Shown: in pieces, positions 44,356 through 52,459 of the stretch | How positions within the stretch are numbered: the first letter of the stretch is position 1 | How the letters are laid out: the number at the start of each line of letters is the position of its first letter | Origin: Marilutibacter aestuarii | Lineage (GTDB): Bacteria; Pseudomonadota; Gammaproteobacteria; Xanthomonadales; Xanthomonadaceae | DNA length: 57,617 bases | Direction of reading: 5' to 3' | Assembly: GCF_006546775.1 (NCBI RefSeq) | Contig: NZ_VICE01000090.1 | Span: forward strand, 1 to 57,617 | Made by a program: the position numbers and the translations under genes | The notes under the pieces: generated by a model | What the model was told of the DNA's origin: nothing | The model's input: the letters and a program-made list of their open reading frames with translations, nothing else | Databases searched by the model: none

Positions 44356-44987
44356 GCGTCGTCCTCCACGGCTCGCGCAGCACCGCCTCGCTGGTCGTCC
44401 ACTGGTTGCTGATCGAGCTGGGCGTCGAGCACGAACTGGTGCTGCTTGACTTTGACAAGCGCGAACACAAGACCGCGGACTACCTCGCGCTCAATCCGCA
44501 GGGCCGCGTGCCCACCCTGGTCATCGACGGACAGGTGCTGACCGAATCGGCGGCCATCGCGATGCACCTGGCCGACCTGTATCCCGGTGCCGGGCTGGCG
44601 CCGCCAACCGGCACGCCGGCGCGCGCGGACTACTACCGCTGGATGTGCTTCGCGGTCTACACCCTCATGCCGGCCTACCGGGCGTGGTTCTATGCCGACG
44701 AGGCAGCCGGGGCGGAGAACGCGGACGCGGTGCGCGAGCGTGCGCGCGCGGCGATCGAATCGGCATGGGAACAGGTCGATTCGCACCTGCGCGCCCGCCG
44801 GCCCTACCTGCTCGGCACGTCGATGAGCGCGGTCGACTTCGTGTTCACGATGCTGATGCGCTGGTCGCGGAACATGCCGCGGCCGAGCGACGACTGGCCG
44901 GCGTTGCGCGCGCTGGCGCGGCGGATGAAGGACCTGCCTTCCTTCCGCGAGGTGTACCGGCGCGAAGGCCTGGAGGACTGGACCTAG
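44352..44987 (+). CDS. Glutathione S-transferase family protein
   Basis: 211 residues. N-terminal thioredoxin-fold domain (about 1-78) with LNPQGRVPTLVIDG and the glutathione-binding LTESAAI, then a helical C-terminal domain (about 90-211) with SAVDFVFTML. The catalytic residue near the N-terminus would be Ser9 or Ser11 in HGSRSTAS. The ATG overlaps the fumarase TGA by 4 bases, so it is translationally coupled and may help protect the oxygen-sensitive cluster enzyme; that is inference. It converges on the patatin gene with an 8-base gap. The real substrate is unknown. Confidence 0.92.
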   Translation: MSVVLHGSRSTASLVVHWLLIELGVEHELVLLDFDKREHKTADYLALNPQGRVPTLVIDGQVLTESAAIAMHLADLYPGAGLAPPTGTPARADYYRWMCFAVYTLMPAYRAWFYADEAAGAENADAVRERARAAIESAWEQVDSHLRARRPYLLGTSMSAVDFVFTMLMRWSRNMPRPSDDWPALRALARRMKDLPSFREVYRREGLEDWT

Positions 44988-44995
44988 GCCCAGGT

Positions 44996-45952
44996 TCAGA
45001 GCTGTTCGGCGATGCGGCCAAGCAGGCTGCGCGTCGCGGGCTGGAGGAGGTACCGGGTGGCCATCGCCTCGAGTGCGGCGATGTTGGTGTCGCTGACGTC
45101 GTCCAGGTCGTCCAGTCCCGGGGTGAGCTGCGACTGCAGGCGGAAATAGCCATCGCCGACGATGTGGCGGGCGATGTAGTCGACCGAATCGGTGTTGCCG
45201 TCAAACAGCACGTCGATGATCGGCGTCGCCCATTCCAGCGCGCCCCATTCGCGCGCCGACTTCAGGTCGATGGGCCGGTTGCGCTCGCCGGTGCCGACCG
45301 AGACCACGCGCAGGTCGTGGGCGTTGTCCACCCGCTGGTCCTTGCGCAGCGCCTCGGCGATCGCGCAGGCGGTGGGGTTGTTGGCGACCACGCCGCCGTC
45401 GATGAGGGCGCGCTTGCGCCCCTCGACCACCATGCCATGCGCGGGAAAGTAGGTCGGCGCGGCACTGGAGGCGCGACAGACTTCCCACATCGGCAGGTCG
45501 GCGTGCTCGGGCTTGAAGCTCTTGAACACCACCGGCACGCGCGCGATCGTGTCGTAGCTGGTGATCAGCAGCGGCAGCTTCGCCTCGCCCAGGGTCGTGG
45601 TGCCGAACACCTTGCGCAGGACCTTCTCCAGCCCCTTGGCGTCGTAGCGCGGCGCCGAAACGCCCTGGGTGAACAGGCGACCGGCCCGTGACCACAGGCG
45701 ACCGGCCATGCCGGGGAAGATGACGTGGCGTTCCTTGCGGTACCAGTCCGCCAGCTGCGCGGGTGACAGGCCGACGGCCAGGCCGCAGGCCATCAGCGCG
45801 CCGGTCGAGCTGCCGGCGATCAGGTCGACGTGCTTGACCAGGCCTGGCTTGCCGGCACGGGCGAGGGCATCCTCGATGCCCGACAGCCAGATGCAGCCGA
45901 CCAGGCCGCGGATGCCGCCTCCGTCGAGGGAAAGGATGCGTCGCATCTTCAT
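44996..45952 (-). CDS. Patatin-like phospholipase
   Basis: 318 residues. A patatin Ser-Asp dyad is visible: oxyanion loop DGGGIRG (10-16), nucleophile Ser49 in GSSTG (47-51) and catalytic Asp185 in DGG. No signal peptide is seen, so it is cytoplasmic or secreted by another route. Patatins hydrolyse acyl groups of phospholipids. AAGGAGG upstream of the ATG at 45952 gives a firm start. The gene lies 83 bases after pldA on the same strand. The length and the catalytic motifs fit the CapV/patatin family, but there is no neighbouring nucleotidyl cyclase gene, so a CBASS role is not supported. Confidence 0.93.
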   Translation of the reverse strand: MKMRRILSLDGGGIRGLVGCIWLSGIEDALARAGKPGLVKHVDLIAGSSTGALMACGLAVGLSPAQLADWYRKERHVIFPGMAGRLWSRAGRLFTQGVSAPRYDAKGLEKVLRKVFGTTTLGEAKLPLLITSYDTIARVPVVFKSFKPEHADLPMWEVCRASSAAPTYFPAHGMVVEGRKRALIDGGVVANNPTACAIAEALRKDQRVDNAHDLRVVSVGTGERNRPIDLKSAREWGALEWATPIIDVLFDGNTDSVDYIARHIVGDGYFRLQSQLTPGLDDLDDVSDTNIAALEAMATRYLLQPATRSLLGRIAEQL

Positions 45953-46035
45953 GCCGGTTCCTCCTTGTTGGGCCACGGGGGCCGCATCTCCTTTCGACGG
46001 ACCGACCTTCCCACCGACCGGGTCGCGTCGACCGC

Positions 46036-47184
46036 TCAGTACCACTCCAGCATGGACACGCCCAGGCCGATGTAGGTCGCGCGATGGTTGTAGTCGATCA
46101 GGCTTTCGCCATAGCCATCGAACACCTGCAGGTGCCCGCGCAGGTTGTTGTGGATCGGGAATCCCCAGTCGAACTGCAGCGAACCATGCGAGCGGTCGCC
46201 CCCGCGCAATGAATGTCGTGCGGTCAGCGAGAACTGGTGGCCGCCGCGCACGTGGACCAGGGTGGCGTCGCCGCGGCCGACGTAGTCCTCGATGTCGGCG
46301 TTGTTGTCGTCCGCGGCGTCTTCGTCCACGCGCCACCAGGGTCGCAGCACCAGCGACCAGTTGTCGCGATCCAGGCCGACGGTGCCGACGACGCGGTTCC
46401 AGCTGCGGGAGATCGGATCGGCACGGCCATTGGACTGGTGGTTGAGGCTGATGCCCGCCATGCGCCCGTTCCAGCCCAGCAGGCTGTAGTTGTTGCGGAA
46501 CATCAACGTCACTTCGGGCTCGTAGTTGGTTTCCCGGAACGGTCGCGAGATGTCGCTGTTGTAGACCTGCCAGCGCGAACTCTGGGTGTAGCCCAGCCAC
46601 AGGTCGCCGTTGTCGCCGAAGATGTTCTCCCAGGCCTTCATCTTGAAGCTCAGCTGGAACTTCGCTTCCAGCGCGTCCAGGCCGATCGGCTGGGTGACGG
46701 TGTTGTTGGGGTTGGGCGAGCTGGGCGTGTCGTTGACGTCGCTGGTCCAGAACGCGGGCAGCAGGTAGGTGGGTTTGTAGGCGCGGAAGTTGAAGATGCC
46801 CAGCTTGGAGTCGCGGGCCAGCTCCCAGCGGCTGTCGAGCAGGGACCCCTTGCCGGCGTTGGCGATCGCGCGATCGAGCGGGTCGTCGTTCGGGTACAGC
46901 TCGCCGCCCGCGCCCATCGCCGGCACCGCCTCGGGCGCGACCGCCTCGCCGACCTCGAGGTTTTCCTGGATCGCCTTGGCCTCGCGCGCGGCGATGTCCG
47001 CATCCTTGGGCGCGCGCGCGCCGCGCCCGAGGCTGCGGTCGTAGCAGGCGAGCCGGTCGGCGTCGGCCACGATCGACACGCAGGCTTCCGGCGTCGCGAC
47101 ATCCGGATCCGACTGGGCCAGCACCGGCAGCGGCAGGGCGAACGCGAGCAGGACGGGGGCGGCGGGCAGGGGCAGGCGTGGCAT
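46036..47184 (-). CDS. pldA: Outer-membrane phospholipase A (OMPLA)
   Basis: 382 residues. Signal peptide (cleavage near LAQ, about 24), an acidic N-terminal segment, then a beta-barrel. The catalytic triad pattern fits OMPLA: His249 and Ser251 in NHQSNG and Asn263 in SWNR, 12 residues after the serine as in the E. coli enzyme. It hydrolyses phospholipids misplaced in the outer leaflet, activated by calcium and dimerisation. The protein ends LEWY, with an aromatic C-terminus as expected for an outer-membrane barrel. The ATG at 47184 is preferred over an in-frame TTG at 47190. Flanked on one strand by DUF456 and patatin genes. Confidence 0.93.
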   Translation of the reverse strand: MPRLPLPAAPVLLAFALPLPVLAQSDPDVATPEACVSIVADADRLACYDRSLGRGARAPKDADIAAREAKAIQENLEVGEAVAPEAVPAMGAGGELYPNDDPLDRAIANAGKGSLLDSRWELARDSKLGIFNFRAYKPTYLLPAFWTSDVNDTPSSPNPNNTVTQPIGLDALEAKFQLSFKMKAWENIFGDNGDLWLGYTQSSRWQVYNSDISRPFRETNYEPEVTLMFRNNYSLLGWNGRMAGISLNHQSNGRADPISRSWNRVVGTVGLDRDNWSLVLRPWWRVDEDAADDNNADIEDYVGRGDATLVHVRGGHQFSLTARHSLRGGDRSHGSLQFDWGFPIHNNLRGHLQVFDGYGESLIDYNHRATYIGLGVSMLEWY

Positions 47185-47220
47185 GGGCAACTTCCGGGTC
47201 GGTCGGGAAACGGGGGCGCG

Positions 47221-47706
47221 TCAGAAGAAGAGCGCGGCGACGAACAGTCCGAGCATGGTAAAGGCGAGCCCGAGCTTGAACACGGTGCCGACGATGATGC
47301 CGACCCAGGTGCCGATGCCGACGCGGGTGGACTGGCCCATCTGCCGGGTATGCAGGAATTCGCCGAGGACGGCGCCCACGAAGGGCCCGACGAAGATGCC
47401 GATCAGTCCGAAGAACAGGCCCGCGAACGTGCCGATCACCGCGCCCGCGATCGCGAGCCGGCTGGCGCCCACCCGCTTGGCGCCCATCGCGGTGGCGGCG
47501 AAGTCGACGACCAGCGACAGCACCGTCAGGATCGCCAGGCACAGCAGGGGCAGCCAGCCCACGTGGGCGAAGTCCCCGGCCCAGGCCGCCAGCAGCATGC
47601 CGACGAATACCAGCGGAATCCCGGGCAGTGCCGGCAGTACCGTGCCGGCGATGCCGACGAGGATCATGATCGCGGCAAGCGCGTAATACAGATTCTGGAT
47701 ATCCAA
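47221..47706 (-). CDS. DUF456 membrane protein
   Basis: 161 residues, four or five hydrophobic segments, Gly-rich. The family pattern of two similar halves is seen, with GTVLPALPGIPLVFVGMLL near the N-terminus and a glycine-zipper-like GAVIGTFAGLFFGLIGIFVG. No function is known for the family. No ATG exists near the right place; the start is assigned to TTG at 47706 because the family N-terminus begins there, with no good ribosome-binding site. It lies 36 bases upstream of pldA and probably leads a three-gene unit with pldA and patatin. Confidence 0.8.
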   Translation of the reverse strand: MDIQNLYYALAAIMILVGIAGTVLPALPGIPLVFVGMLLAAWAGDFAHVGWLPLLCLAILTVLSLVVDFAATAMGAKRVGASRLAIAGAVIGTFAGLFFGLIGIFVGPFVGAVLGEFLHTRQMGQSTRVGIGTWVGIIVGTVFKLGLAFTMLGLFVAALFF

Positions 47707-47934
47707 GGGCCGGGTGTCCTGTCGGGCGGGGTATTGGCGGGGCCGGGATGGCCCGATTGCATTTTCACATTGTGCGGGGTAATTTGCCGATGCTGCGTTT
47801 GCTAGGGTCACCGTGAATCGTGGCCCGATGCGGTTGATCCAATGATCCGCTACATCGTTGCACCTCGCTTCCTCCTTGCAACCAGCACTTCGCAACCGCG
47901 ATGTCCCCGTCAACGTTCCAAGGAGCAAGTCAAA

Positions 47935-48144
47935 ATGTCCGACCGCGAAACCGGTACCGTCAAGTGGTTCAACGATGCCAAGGGCTTCGGCTTCATCAGC
48001 CGTGAGAACGGCGAAGACGTGTTCGTGCACTTCCGCGCCATCCAGACCCAGGGCTTCAAGAGCCTGCAGGAGGGCCAGAAGGTCTCGTTCACCGTCGTCC
48101 AGGGCCAGAAGGGCCTGCAGGCCGACGCCGTCGAGCCGCTGTAA
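47935..48144 (+). CDS. cspA: Cold-shock domain protein (CspA family)
   Basis: 69 residues, one cold-shock domain. RNA/DNA-binding motifs KGFGFIS (RNP1) and DVFVHF (RNP2) are intact, within [16 protein letters not shown]. It binds single-stranded RNA and prevents structure. A strong ribosome-binding site AAGGAG sits 9 bases upstream of the ATG at 47935. The 200 bases upstream are A+T-richer than the surroundings and could supply a long, cold-responsive leader, but no definite promoter is called. A classical terminator follows. The family symbol does not imply it is the major cold-induced paralogue. Confidence 0.96.
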   Translation: MSDRETGTVKWFNDAKGFGFISRENGEDVFVHFRAIQTQGFKSLQEGQKVSFTVVQGQKGLQADAVEPL

Positions 48145-48190
48145 ATCCAGGTCGTCCCGTCGCGGCGCCGCCCGCGAATCAGGATGCAAG

Positions 48191-48221
48191 AGAAACCCGG
48201 CCACTGGCCGGGTTTCTTTTT
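48191..48221 (+). terminator. Intrinsic terminator of cspA
   Basis: An 11-base-pair stem (48191-48201 with 48207-48217) with a 5-base loop, merging into TTTTT. It begins 46 bases after the cspA stop. Confidence 0.92.
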
Positions 48222-48299
48222 GGGCCGCTGGCAGGCCCGTTGCGGACTCCACCGCGATCGCGCTCCCCGCGGCGCATGGGAGCGCGTCGCGAGGATGCG

Positions 48300-48782
48300 T
48301 CAGCTGCCGATGATGCGGCCGTTGCTGACGCGGACCTGCTCGCCCACCTGCAGGCCGACGACGTTGTTCATGTTGATGCGGTTGGTGCGGCCGTCGCTCA
48401 TGCGGACATAGACCTCGTACTTGGTCTGGACCGAGTTCTGCACGGCGTTGCCGGCGACCGCGCCCGCGGCCGCACCGGCCACGGTGGCGGTGTTCTGGCG
48501 CCCCTTGCTCTCGTCTTCGGCCAGTTCGCGGCCGGCGACCGCGCCGACCAGACCGCCCAGGATCGCGCCGGTGGCATTGGGGGCGGTACCGGTCTCGATG
48601 GGATCGATGCGGGTGATCACGCCGCAGTCGGCGCAATTGGCCGGCTGCGAGCCGTAGCCGTAACCCGGCGAGGTGCTGCCGTAGCCCGCGCCGGCCGAAC
48701 CGTATCCGGAAGTGGCGCAACCGGTCACGGCGAGCGCGCTCGCGGCCACCAGGCCGGCCATGCGAAGGTTGAATCGGTTCAT
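48300..48782 (-). CDS. Glycine-zipper 2TM lipoprotein (SlyB/PcpY-like)
   Basis: 160 residues. Lipobox LAVTGC (Cys22) after a short signal peptide, then a Gly/Ser/Tyr-rich linker with repeated GYGS units (about 27-46). The glycine-zipper domain reads GGLVGAVAGRELAEDESKGRQ and later AGAAAGAVAGNAVQ (about 75-118). A CxxC pair (NCADC) precedes it. The end contains a small VGLQVGEQVRVSNGRI strand region. Outer-membrane lipoproteins of this kind tie to envelope stress systems. AGGAGA upstream fixes the ATG at 48782. It resembles the 266-residue protein at 51475 in its zipper. Confidence 0.9.
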   Translation of the reverse strand: MNRFNLRMAGLVAASALAVTGCATSGYGSAGAGYGSTSPGYGYGSQPANCADCGVITRIDPIETGTAPNATGAILGGLVGAVAGRELAEDESKGRQNTATVAGAAAGAVAGNAVQNSVQTKYEVYVRMSDGRTNRINMNNVVGLQVGEQVRVSNGRIIGS

Positions 48783-48899
48783 GAGGGAATCTCCTGCGTC
48801 GGGTGGGGTGGTCTTCGTCGACCACGTGCAGCCCAAGCTAGGAAAGCGATCATGAATGCGTCGTCAACGCTTCGGGGAAGCGTTCAGCGGGATGACGGC

Positions 48900-49352
48900 T
48901 CAGCGAAAATCCTGGTGGCAGGCCTTGCACGCGCCGCCGACGTCGGCGACCAGCTGCTCCACGCCGGCGCAGTTGAGCGGCGGGCTGCCGAGCGCGGTAT
49001 CCAGGGCGGCGCGCATGCCGCTCGCGGCCTTGACGAAGCGCTCGTCGTCGCGCAGGTCGGGGAAGGCCGGCTCAAGGTCGTTGGCCATCTCGCGCAGGGT
49101 CTTGATGTGCGGGATGGTGTCGGTGGCACTGCAACGGCTGTGCTCGACGTTGGAACGCAGCTGGGCCAGGTGCCACTGCTGGACCTGCATGACGCTGTCG
49201 GGGAAGTGGTCCTTGCGCGCCTGCAAGGCCCGCATCGCCATGACCGTCGCGATCGCGCCCAGCACCAGGCCGAGGATCAGCATGAAGAGGAACTTCTGCG
49301 CGTTGCCGGTCGGCTTCTTGGCCGCGGTGTCGTTGGGCTGGGGAGCGTTCAT
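48900..49352 (-). CDS. Membrane-anchored protein with C-terminal CxxCH (cytochrome c'-like)
   Basis: 150 residues. One transmembrane helix (about 19-41), then a helical domain with its only CxxCH very near the end: CKACH in GACKACHQDFR. A haem-binding CxxCH close to the C-terminus of a helical bundle is the cytochrome c' pattern. Additional Cys occur in SRCSATDT and LNCAG. Periplasmic orientation is expected from the anchor. Electron-transfer or NO-binding function is inferred. The ATG at 49352 has no strong ribosome-binding site. It is divergent from tcdA, 70 bases apart. Confidence 0.8.
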   Translation of the reverse strand: MNAPQPNDTAAKKPTGNAQKFLFMLILGLVLGAIATVMAMRALQARKDHFPDSVMQVQQWHLAQLRSNVEHSRCSATDTIPHIKTLREMANDLEPAFPDLRDDERFVKAASGMRAALDTALGSPPLNCAGVEQLVADVGGACKACHQDFR

Positions 49353-49418
49353 GGCCTGGCCTCGGGGAATGTTGTCGGCACGATATCACGGCGGCATGTG
49401 GCCACCGCGGGGAGGCCA

Positions 49419-49424
49419 TAGAAT
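49419..49424 (+). promoter_or_regulatory. TAGAAT box overlapping the start region of tcdA
   Basis: TAGAAT ends on the first candidate ATG (49423) and lies 7 bases before the second (49432). If it is a -10 box the mRNA starts at about 49431 and the second ATG is used. If GGGGAGG at 49409-49415 is the ribosome-binding site, the first ATG is used. Confidence 0.4.
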
Positions 49425-50283
49425 GGCGCCCATGCAGACTCCCGATACCATCGCCGCACCCGCCGCCGGCGCCCCGGGCCTTGGGCTCGACGCCGGCTGG
49501 CTCGAACGCTTTGCCGGCATCGACCGGCTGTACGGCCGGGGGACGGTCGCGCATTTCTCGCGTTGCCGGGTCGCCGTCGTCGGCATGGGCGGCGTGGGTT
49601 CATGGGTCGCCGAGGCCCTGGCGCGGACCGGCATCGGCCACCTCACGCTGGTGGACGCGGACGACCTGTGCGTATCCAACACCAACCGACAGCTGCCGGC
49701 GCTCGCGGGCCAGTACGGGCGCAACAAGGTCGACGCGATGGCCGAACGCTGCCTGGCCATCAACCCGGCGATCTCGGTGGACCCGGTGCCGAGCTTCCTG
49801 ACCGCGGGCAATGTCGCCGAGCTGCTGGCGCCGGGTTTCGACCTGGTGGTGGACGCCTGCGACAGCTTCCGCAGCAAGGTCGAGCTGATCGCCTGGTGCC
49901 GGCGGCGCAAGTTGCCGCTGGTGGTGGTGGGCTCGGCCGGTGGCCGTACCGACACGACGCTGGTGCGCGTGCGCGACCTGTCGCGCACCGAACACGACGC
50001 GATGCTGGCGCTGATCCGCAAGAAGCTGCGCGCCGAGTTCAATTTCCCGCGCAGCCCCTCGCGGTACTTCAGCGTCGCCGCGGTCTACTCGCTCGAGAAC
50101 GTCCAGTACCCCCAGCCCGATGGCAGCGTGTGCGGGGTGAGGCCGAAGGTCGACGGTGAGGCGGGCTTCAAGCTCGACTGCGGCGGCGGCCTGGGCGCCG
50201 CCACCCACGTCACCGGCGCGTTCGCGTTCGCGGCCGTGGGCAAGGCGATCGAACTGCTGCGCAAGGCGCGGCCGGCCGGCTGA
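49423..50283 (+). CDS. tcdA: tRNA threonylcarbamoyladenosine dehydratase TcdA (CsdL)
   Basis: 286 residues. Activates and cyclises t6A37 of tRNA with ATP. Seen: HFSRCRVAVVGMGGVGSW nucleotide-binding region, DADDLCVSNTNRQ, and a C-terminal stretch GATHVTGAFAFAAVGKAIELL typical of TcdA. Family length and domain order fit. Two start codons (49423 and 49432) are possible; 49423 is supported by GGGGAGG 7 bases upstream, while the TAGAAT box would favour 49432. It is divergent from the CxxCH gene and convergent with tatD, 15 bases apart. Confidence 0.94.
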   Translation: MAPMQTPDTIAAPAAGAPGLGLDAGWLERFAGIDRLYGRGTVAHFSRCRVAVVGMGGVGSWVAEALARTGIGHLTLVDADDLCVSNTNRQLPALAGQYGRNKVDAMAERCLAINPAISVDPVPSFLTAGNVAELLAPGFDLVVDACDSFRSKVELIAWCRRRKLPLVVVGSAGGRTDTTLVRVRDLSRTEHDAMLALIRKKLRAEFNFPRSPSRYFSVAAVYSLENVQYPQPDGSVCGVRPKVDGEAGFKLDCGGGLGAATHVTGAFAFAAVGKAIELLRKARPAG

Positions 50284-50298
50284 CGCGGGGGCGTCGGG

Positions 50299-51066
50299 TC
50301 AGGCGGGCGGGAGACCGAACAGGCGTTCGGCGTTGCGGGCGGTGGCGCGGGCCAGTGCCTCGGGCGCCATCCCGCGCAGGTGCGCGATCGCCTCGACCAC
50401 ATGGGGCAGGCGCGCGGGTTCGTTGCGTTCGCCGCGGATGCCGGCATCGGGCTGGTCGGGCGCGTCGGTCTCGACCAGCAGGCTTTCGATGTCGACCTCG
50501 GCCGCGACGCGCCGCAGGCGCCGCGCGCGCTCGTGGGTGACCGGGCCGCCGAGGCCGATCATGAAGCCCATCCCGTGCAGGCGCTGGGCCTGGTCCAGGC
50601 TCCCGGAAAAGCTGTGGACGACGCCGCGCAGCGGGGCGAAGCGGCGGATCGCGGCCATCACCGCGTCCACGGCCTTGCGCGCGTGGATGATCAGCGGCAG
50701 GTCCAGGTCGCGCGCCAGGCGCAGCTGGCCCTCGAAATAGAAGGCCTGCGCTTCGGCATCGAAGCCCTCCACGAAGAAGTCCAGCCCGCACTCGCCGACG
50801 GCGACCGCCTTCTCGGTCTGCAGCCATCGCGCAAGGCGTTCGAGGTCGCCCGGCTCGTGGGCGTCCATGAACATCGGATGCAGGCCGTAGGCCGCGTACA
50901 GGCCCGGCGCGCGCCGGCAGGCGTCGCGCAGTCCGGCCCAGGATGCCGCCGTCACCGCCGGCACCACCTGCCGCGTCACGCCGGCCGCGCGCGCCCGCGC
51001 GATCACCGCGTCGCGGTCGGCATCGAAACGCGGCGCGTCCAGGTGGCAATGGCTGTCGACCAGCAC
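50299..51066 (-). CDS. tatD: TatD family metal-dependent hydrolase/nuclease
   Basis: 255 residues with GTG start. Metal-binding HCH in DSHCHLD (His6, His8), GECGLDFF, PLIIHARK and VHSFSG, then ETDAPDQP near the C-terminus with the active-site Asp. Members are DNA exonucleases or D-aminoacyl-tRNA deacylases. The GTG at 51066 is chosen because it starts the family-typical MLVDSHCHLD and lies 13 bases after the stop of the DUF6116 gene. The two genes are probably one transcript. Confidence 0.93.
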   Translation of the reverse strand: MLVDSHCHLDAPRFDADRDAVIARARAAGVTRQVVPAVTAASWAGLRDACRRAPGLYAAYGLHPMFMDAHEPGDLERLARWLQTEKAVAVGECGLDFFVEGFDAEAQAFYFEGQLRLARDLDLPLIIHARKAVDAVMAAIRRFAPLRGVVHSFSGSLDQAQRLHGMGFMIGLGGPVTHERARRLRRVAAEVDIESLLVETDAPDQPDAGIRGERNEPARLPHVVEAIAHLRGMAPEALARATARNAERLFGLPPA

Positions 51067-51079
51067 CGCGTGGCCCCGC

Positions 51080-51298
51080 TCAGCGGCGGTCGGCGTCCAG
51101 GGTGACGCCGCGGTCCTTGCGCTTGCGCGACAGCAACAGGGTGGCCAGGCCCAGCAGCAGTTCGTCGGCGAAGGGCACCATGTCAGGCACGAACAGGTCG
51201 ACGACGAACACCGCTGCCGTCACCAGGAACAGCTTCGGGTAGCTGAGCTTCTCGACGAAACGGAAGAGCGGGGAGAGCAGGGAGGTCGCCATCGTCAT
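51080..51298 (-). CDS. DUF6116 small membrane protein
   Basis: 72 residues, two hydrophobic segments: PKLFLVTAAVFVVDLFVPD and ADELLLGLATLLLS (about 21-60), then a basic tail SRKRKDR. The two-helix pattern with a DLFVPDMVPF loop matches DUF6116, a small family mostly seen in Xanthomonadaceae. Function unknown. An in-frame ATG at 51292 is an alternative start. Its stop is 13 bases before the tatD GTG. Confidence 0.82.
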   Translation of the reverse strand: MTMATSLLSPLFRFVEKLSYPKLFLVTAAVFVVDLFVPDMVPFADELLLGLATLLLSRKRKDRGVTLDADRR

Positions 51299-51474
51299 GC
51301 CGGTGATATCGGATTCTGTGGACGCTATCACAAGGATTCGTGGGCGGCTTTTTGCCTGCGTTCACATTTGGCCCTCGTCGGGCAAAAAAATAGGTGCTTG
51401 TTCAGCTTGGAAGTGGTCGAATCACCGTCAAGACGAAGTACGGGAATCATTCCCGTTCCTAATGGAGGCCCCTG

Positions 51475-52275
51475 ATGAACAAGAGCATGTTGGCAGTTGC
51501 ACTGGCGTCCCTGCTGGTAGGCGGCATCGCCGTCGCGGCGTACAACAGCTTCTCCGGCGACGACCGGGTGGAAGAGGTCTCGCTCGATGCCGAAGGTGCC
51601 GACAGCGGCCTGTTCGGCGATCGTGAGGACAATGCCATCGGTGGCGTGGAATACGCCGACGTGGTCGAGGTCCAGCCCGTCACCGAGAAGCAGCCGCTGT
51701 ATGCCGCGGTCCTGAGCACCGACGCCGTTCGCGAGACCAGCTCCACCTCGACCCCGCGCGAAGTCTGCGAAGACGTCGTGGTGCAGGAGCGCCTGCCCGA
51801 GCGCGACGGCAACGTCGGCGGTACCGTGGCCGGCGCCATCATCGGCGGCGTGATCGGCAACCAGGTGGGCGGCGGCAACGGCCGCAAGGTCGCCACCGCG
51901 GCCGGCGCGGCGGCGGGCGGCTACATCGGCAACCGCGTCGACCGCAACCACGTCGGTGGGCAGGTCGTCGAGCGGACCGACCGCCAGTGCCGGACCGTGA
52001 CCGACACGTCCAACACCAGCCGCGTCGTCGGTTATGACGTGACCTACAAGGCGCCCGACGGCAGCACCGGCACCAAGCGCCTGGACAGCAAGCCGGGCGA
52101 GCGCATCCTGCTCGGCGACGAGGAGACCGTCGTCGCTTATGACGTGACCTACCGCTACGACGGCCAGGAGGGCTCGGTGCGCATGGACGAGCGTCCCGGC
52201 GACCGCCTGCCGGTCATCGATGGCAAGGTCGTGACCCAGACCGCCGACGCCAGCGACCCCGTCGCGCGCGGCTGA
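51475..52275 (+). CDS. Glycine-zipper 2TM domain envelope protein
   Basis: 266 residues. N-terminal signal/anchor (about 5-22, LAVALASLLVGGIAVAA), an acidic region, a glycine-zipper domain (about 114-155: GGTVAGAIIGGVIGNQVGGG, then GAAAGGYIGNRV), and a C-terminal region with two similar units, VVGYDVTYKAPDGSTGTK and VVAYDVTYRYDGQEGSVR, both ending in a PGER/PGDR turn. No cleavable lipobox is seen. Location in the inner or outer membrane with the repeats outside is inferred. GGAGG upstream fixes the ATG at 51475. A terminator follows. Its divergent neighbour is the DUF6116 gene, 176 bases away. Confidence 0.9.
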   Translation: MNKSMLAVALASLLVGGIAVAAYNSFSGDDRVEEVSLDAEGADSGLFGDREDNAIGGVEYADVVEVQPVTEKQPLYAAVLSTDAVRETSSTSTPREVCEDVVVQERLPERDGNVGGTVAGAIIGGVIGNQVGGGNGRKVATAAGAAAGGYIGNRVDRNHVGGQVVERTDRQCRTVTDTSNTSRVVGYDVTYKAPDGSTGTKRLDSKPGERILLGDEETVVAYDVTYRYDGQEGSVRMDERPGDRLPVIDGKVVTQTADASDPVARG

Positions 52276-52299
52276 TCCGTCACCAGCGCTGCACCCCGA

Positions 52300-52328
52300 G
52301 GGGCCGGCCTGTCCGGCCCCTTTTCTTT
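52300..52328 (+). terminator. Intrinsic terminator of the glycine-zipper gene
   Basis: An 8-base-pair G+C stem (52300-52307 with 52313-52320), 5-base loop, followed by TTTTCTTT. It starts 25 bases after the stop. Confidence 0.92.
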
Positions 52329-52425
52329 GGGCCGGTCCCTCGCATCGACGCGGCGCTCCGTACCGTGCCGTATCACCGTCTGTCCGGGGCGTCGGCGTGG
52401 GGTGCCGCTCGCGCCGGGGCGCCGA

Positions 52426-52431
52426 TACAAT
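52426..52431 (+). promoter_or_regulatory. Candidate -10 box TACAAT of gcdH
   Basis: TACAAT lies 28 bases before the ATG at 52460, giving a leader of about 20 bases. A -35 is not obvious. Confidence 0.5.
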
Positions 52432-52459
52432 GCCGGTCCCCTTCCTTCGCGAGCGCACC

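Noticed and set aside
44223-44786. Minus-strand ORF opposite the fumarase/GST junction
   Set aside because: It lies antisense to two genes with clear families and coupled starts. No motif or ribosome-binding site supports it.
44996-45952. Patatin gene as a CBASS or other phage-defence effector
   Set aside because: No cyclase, sensor or defence gene is beside it. The neighbours are pldA and DUF456, pointing to lipid metabolism.
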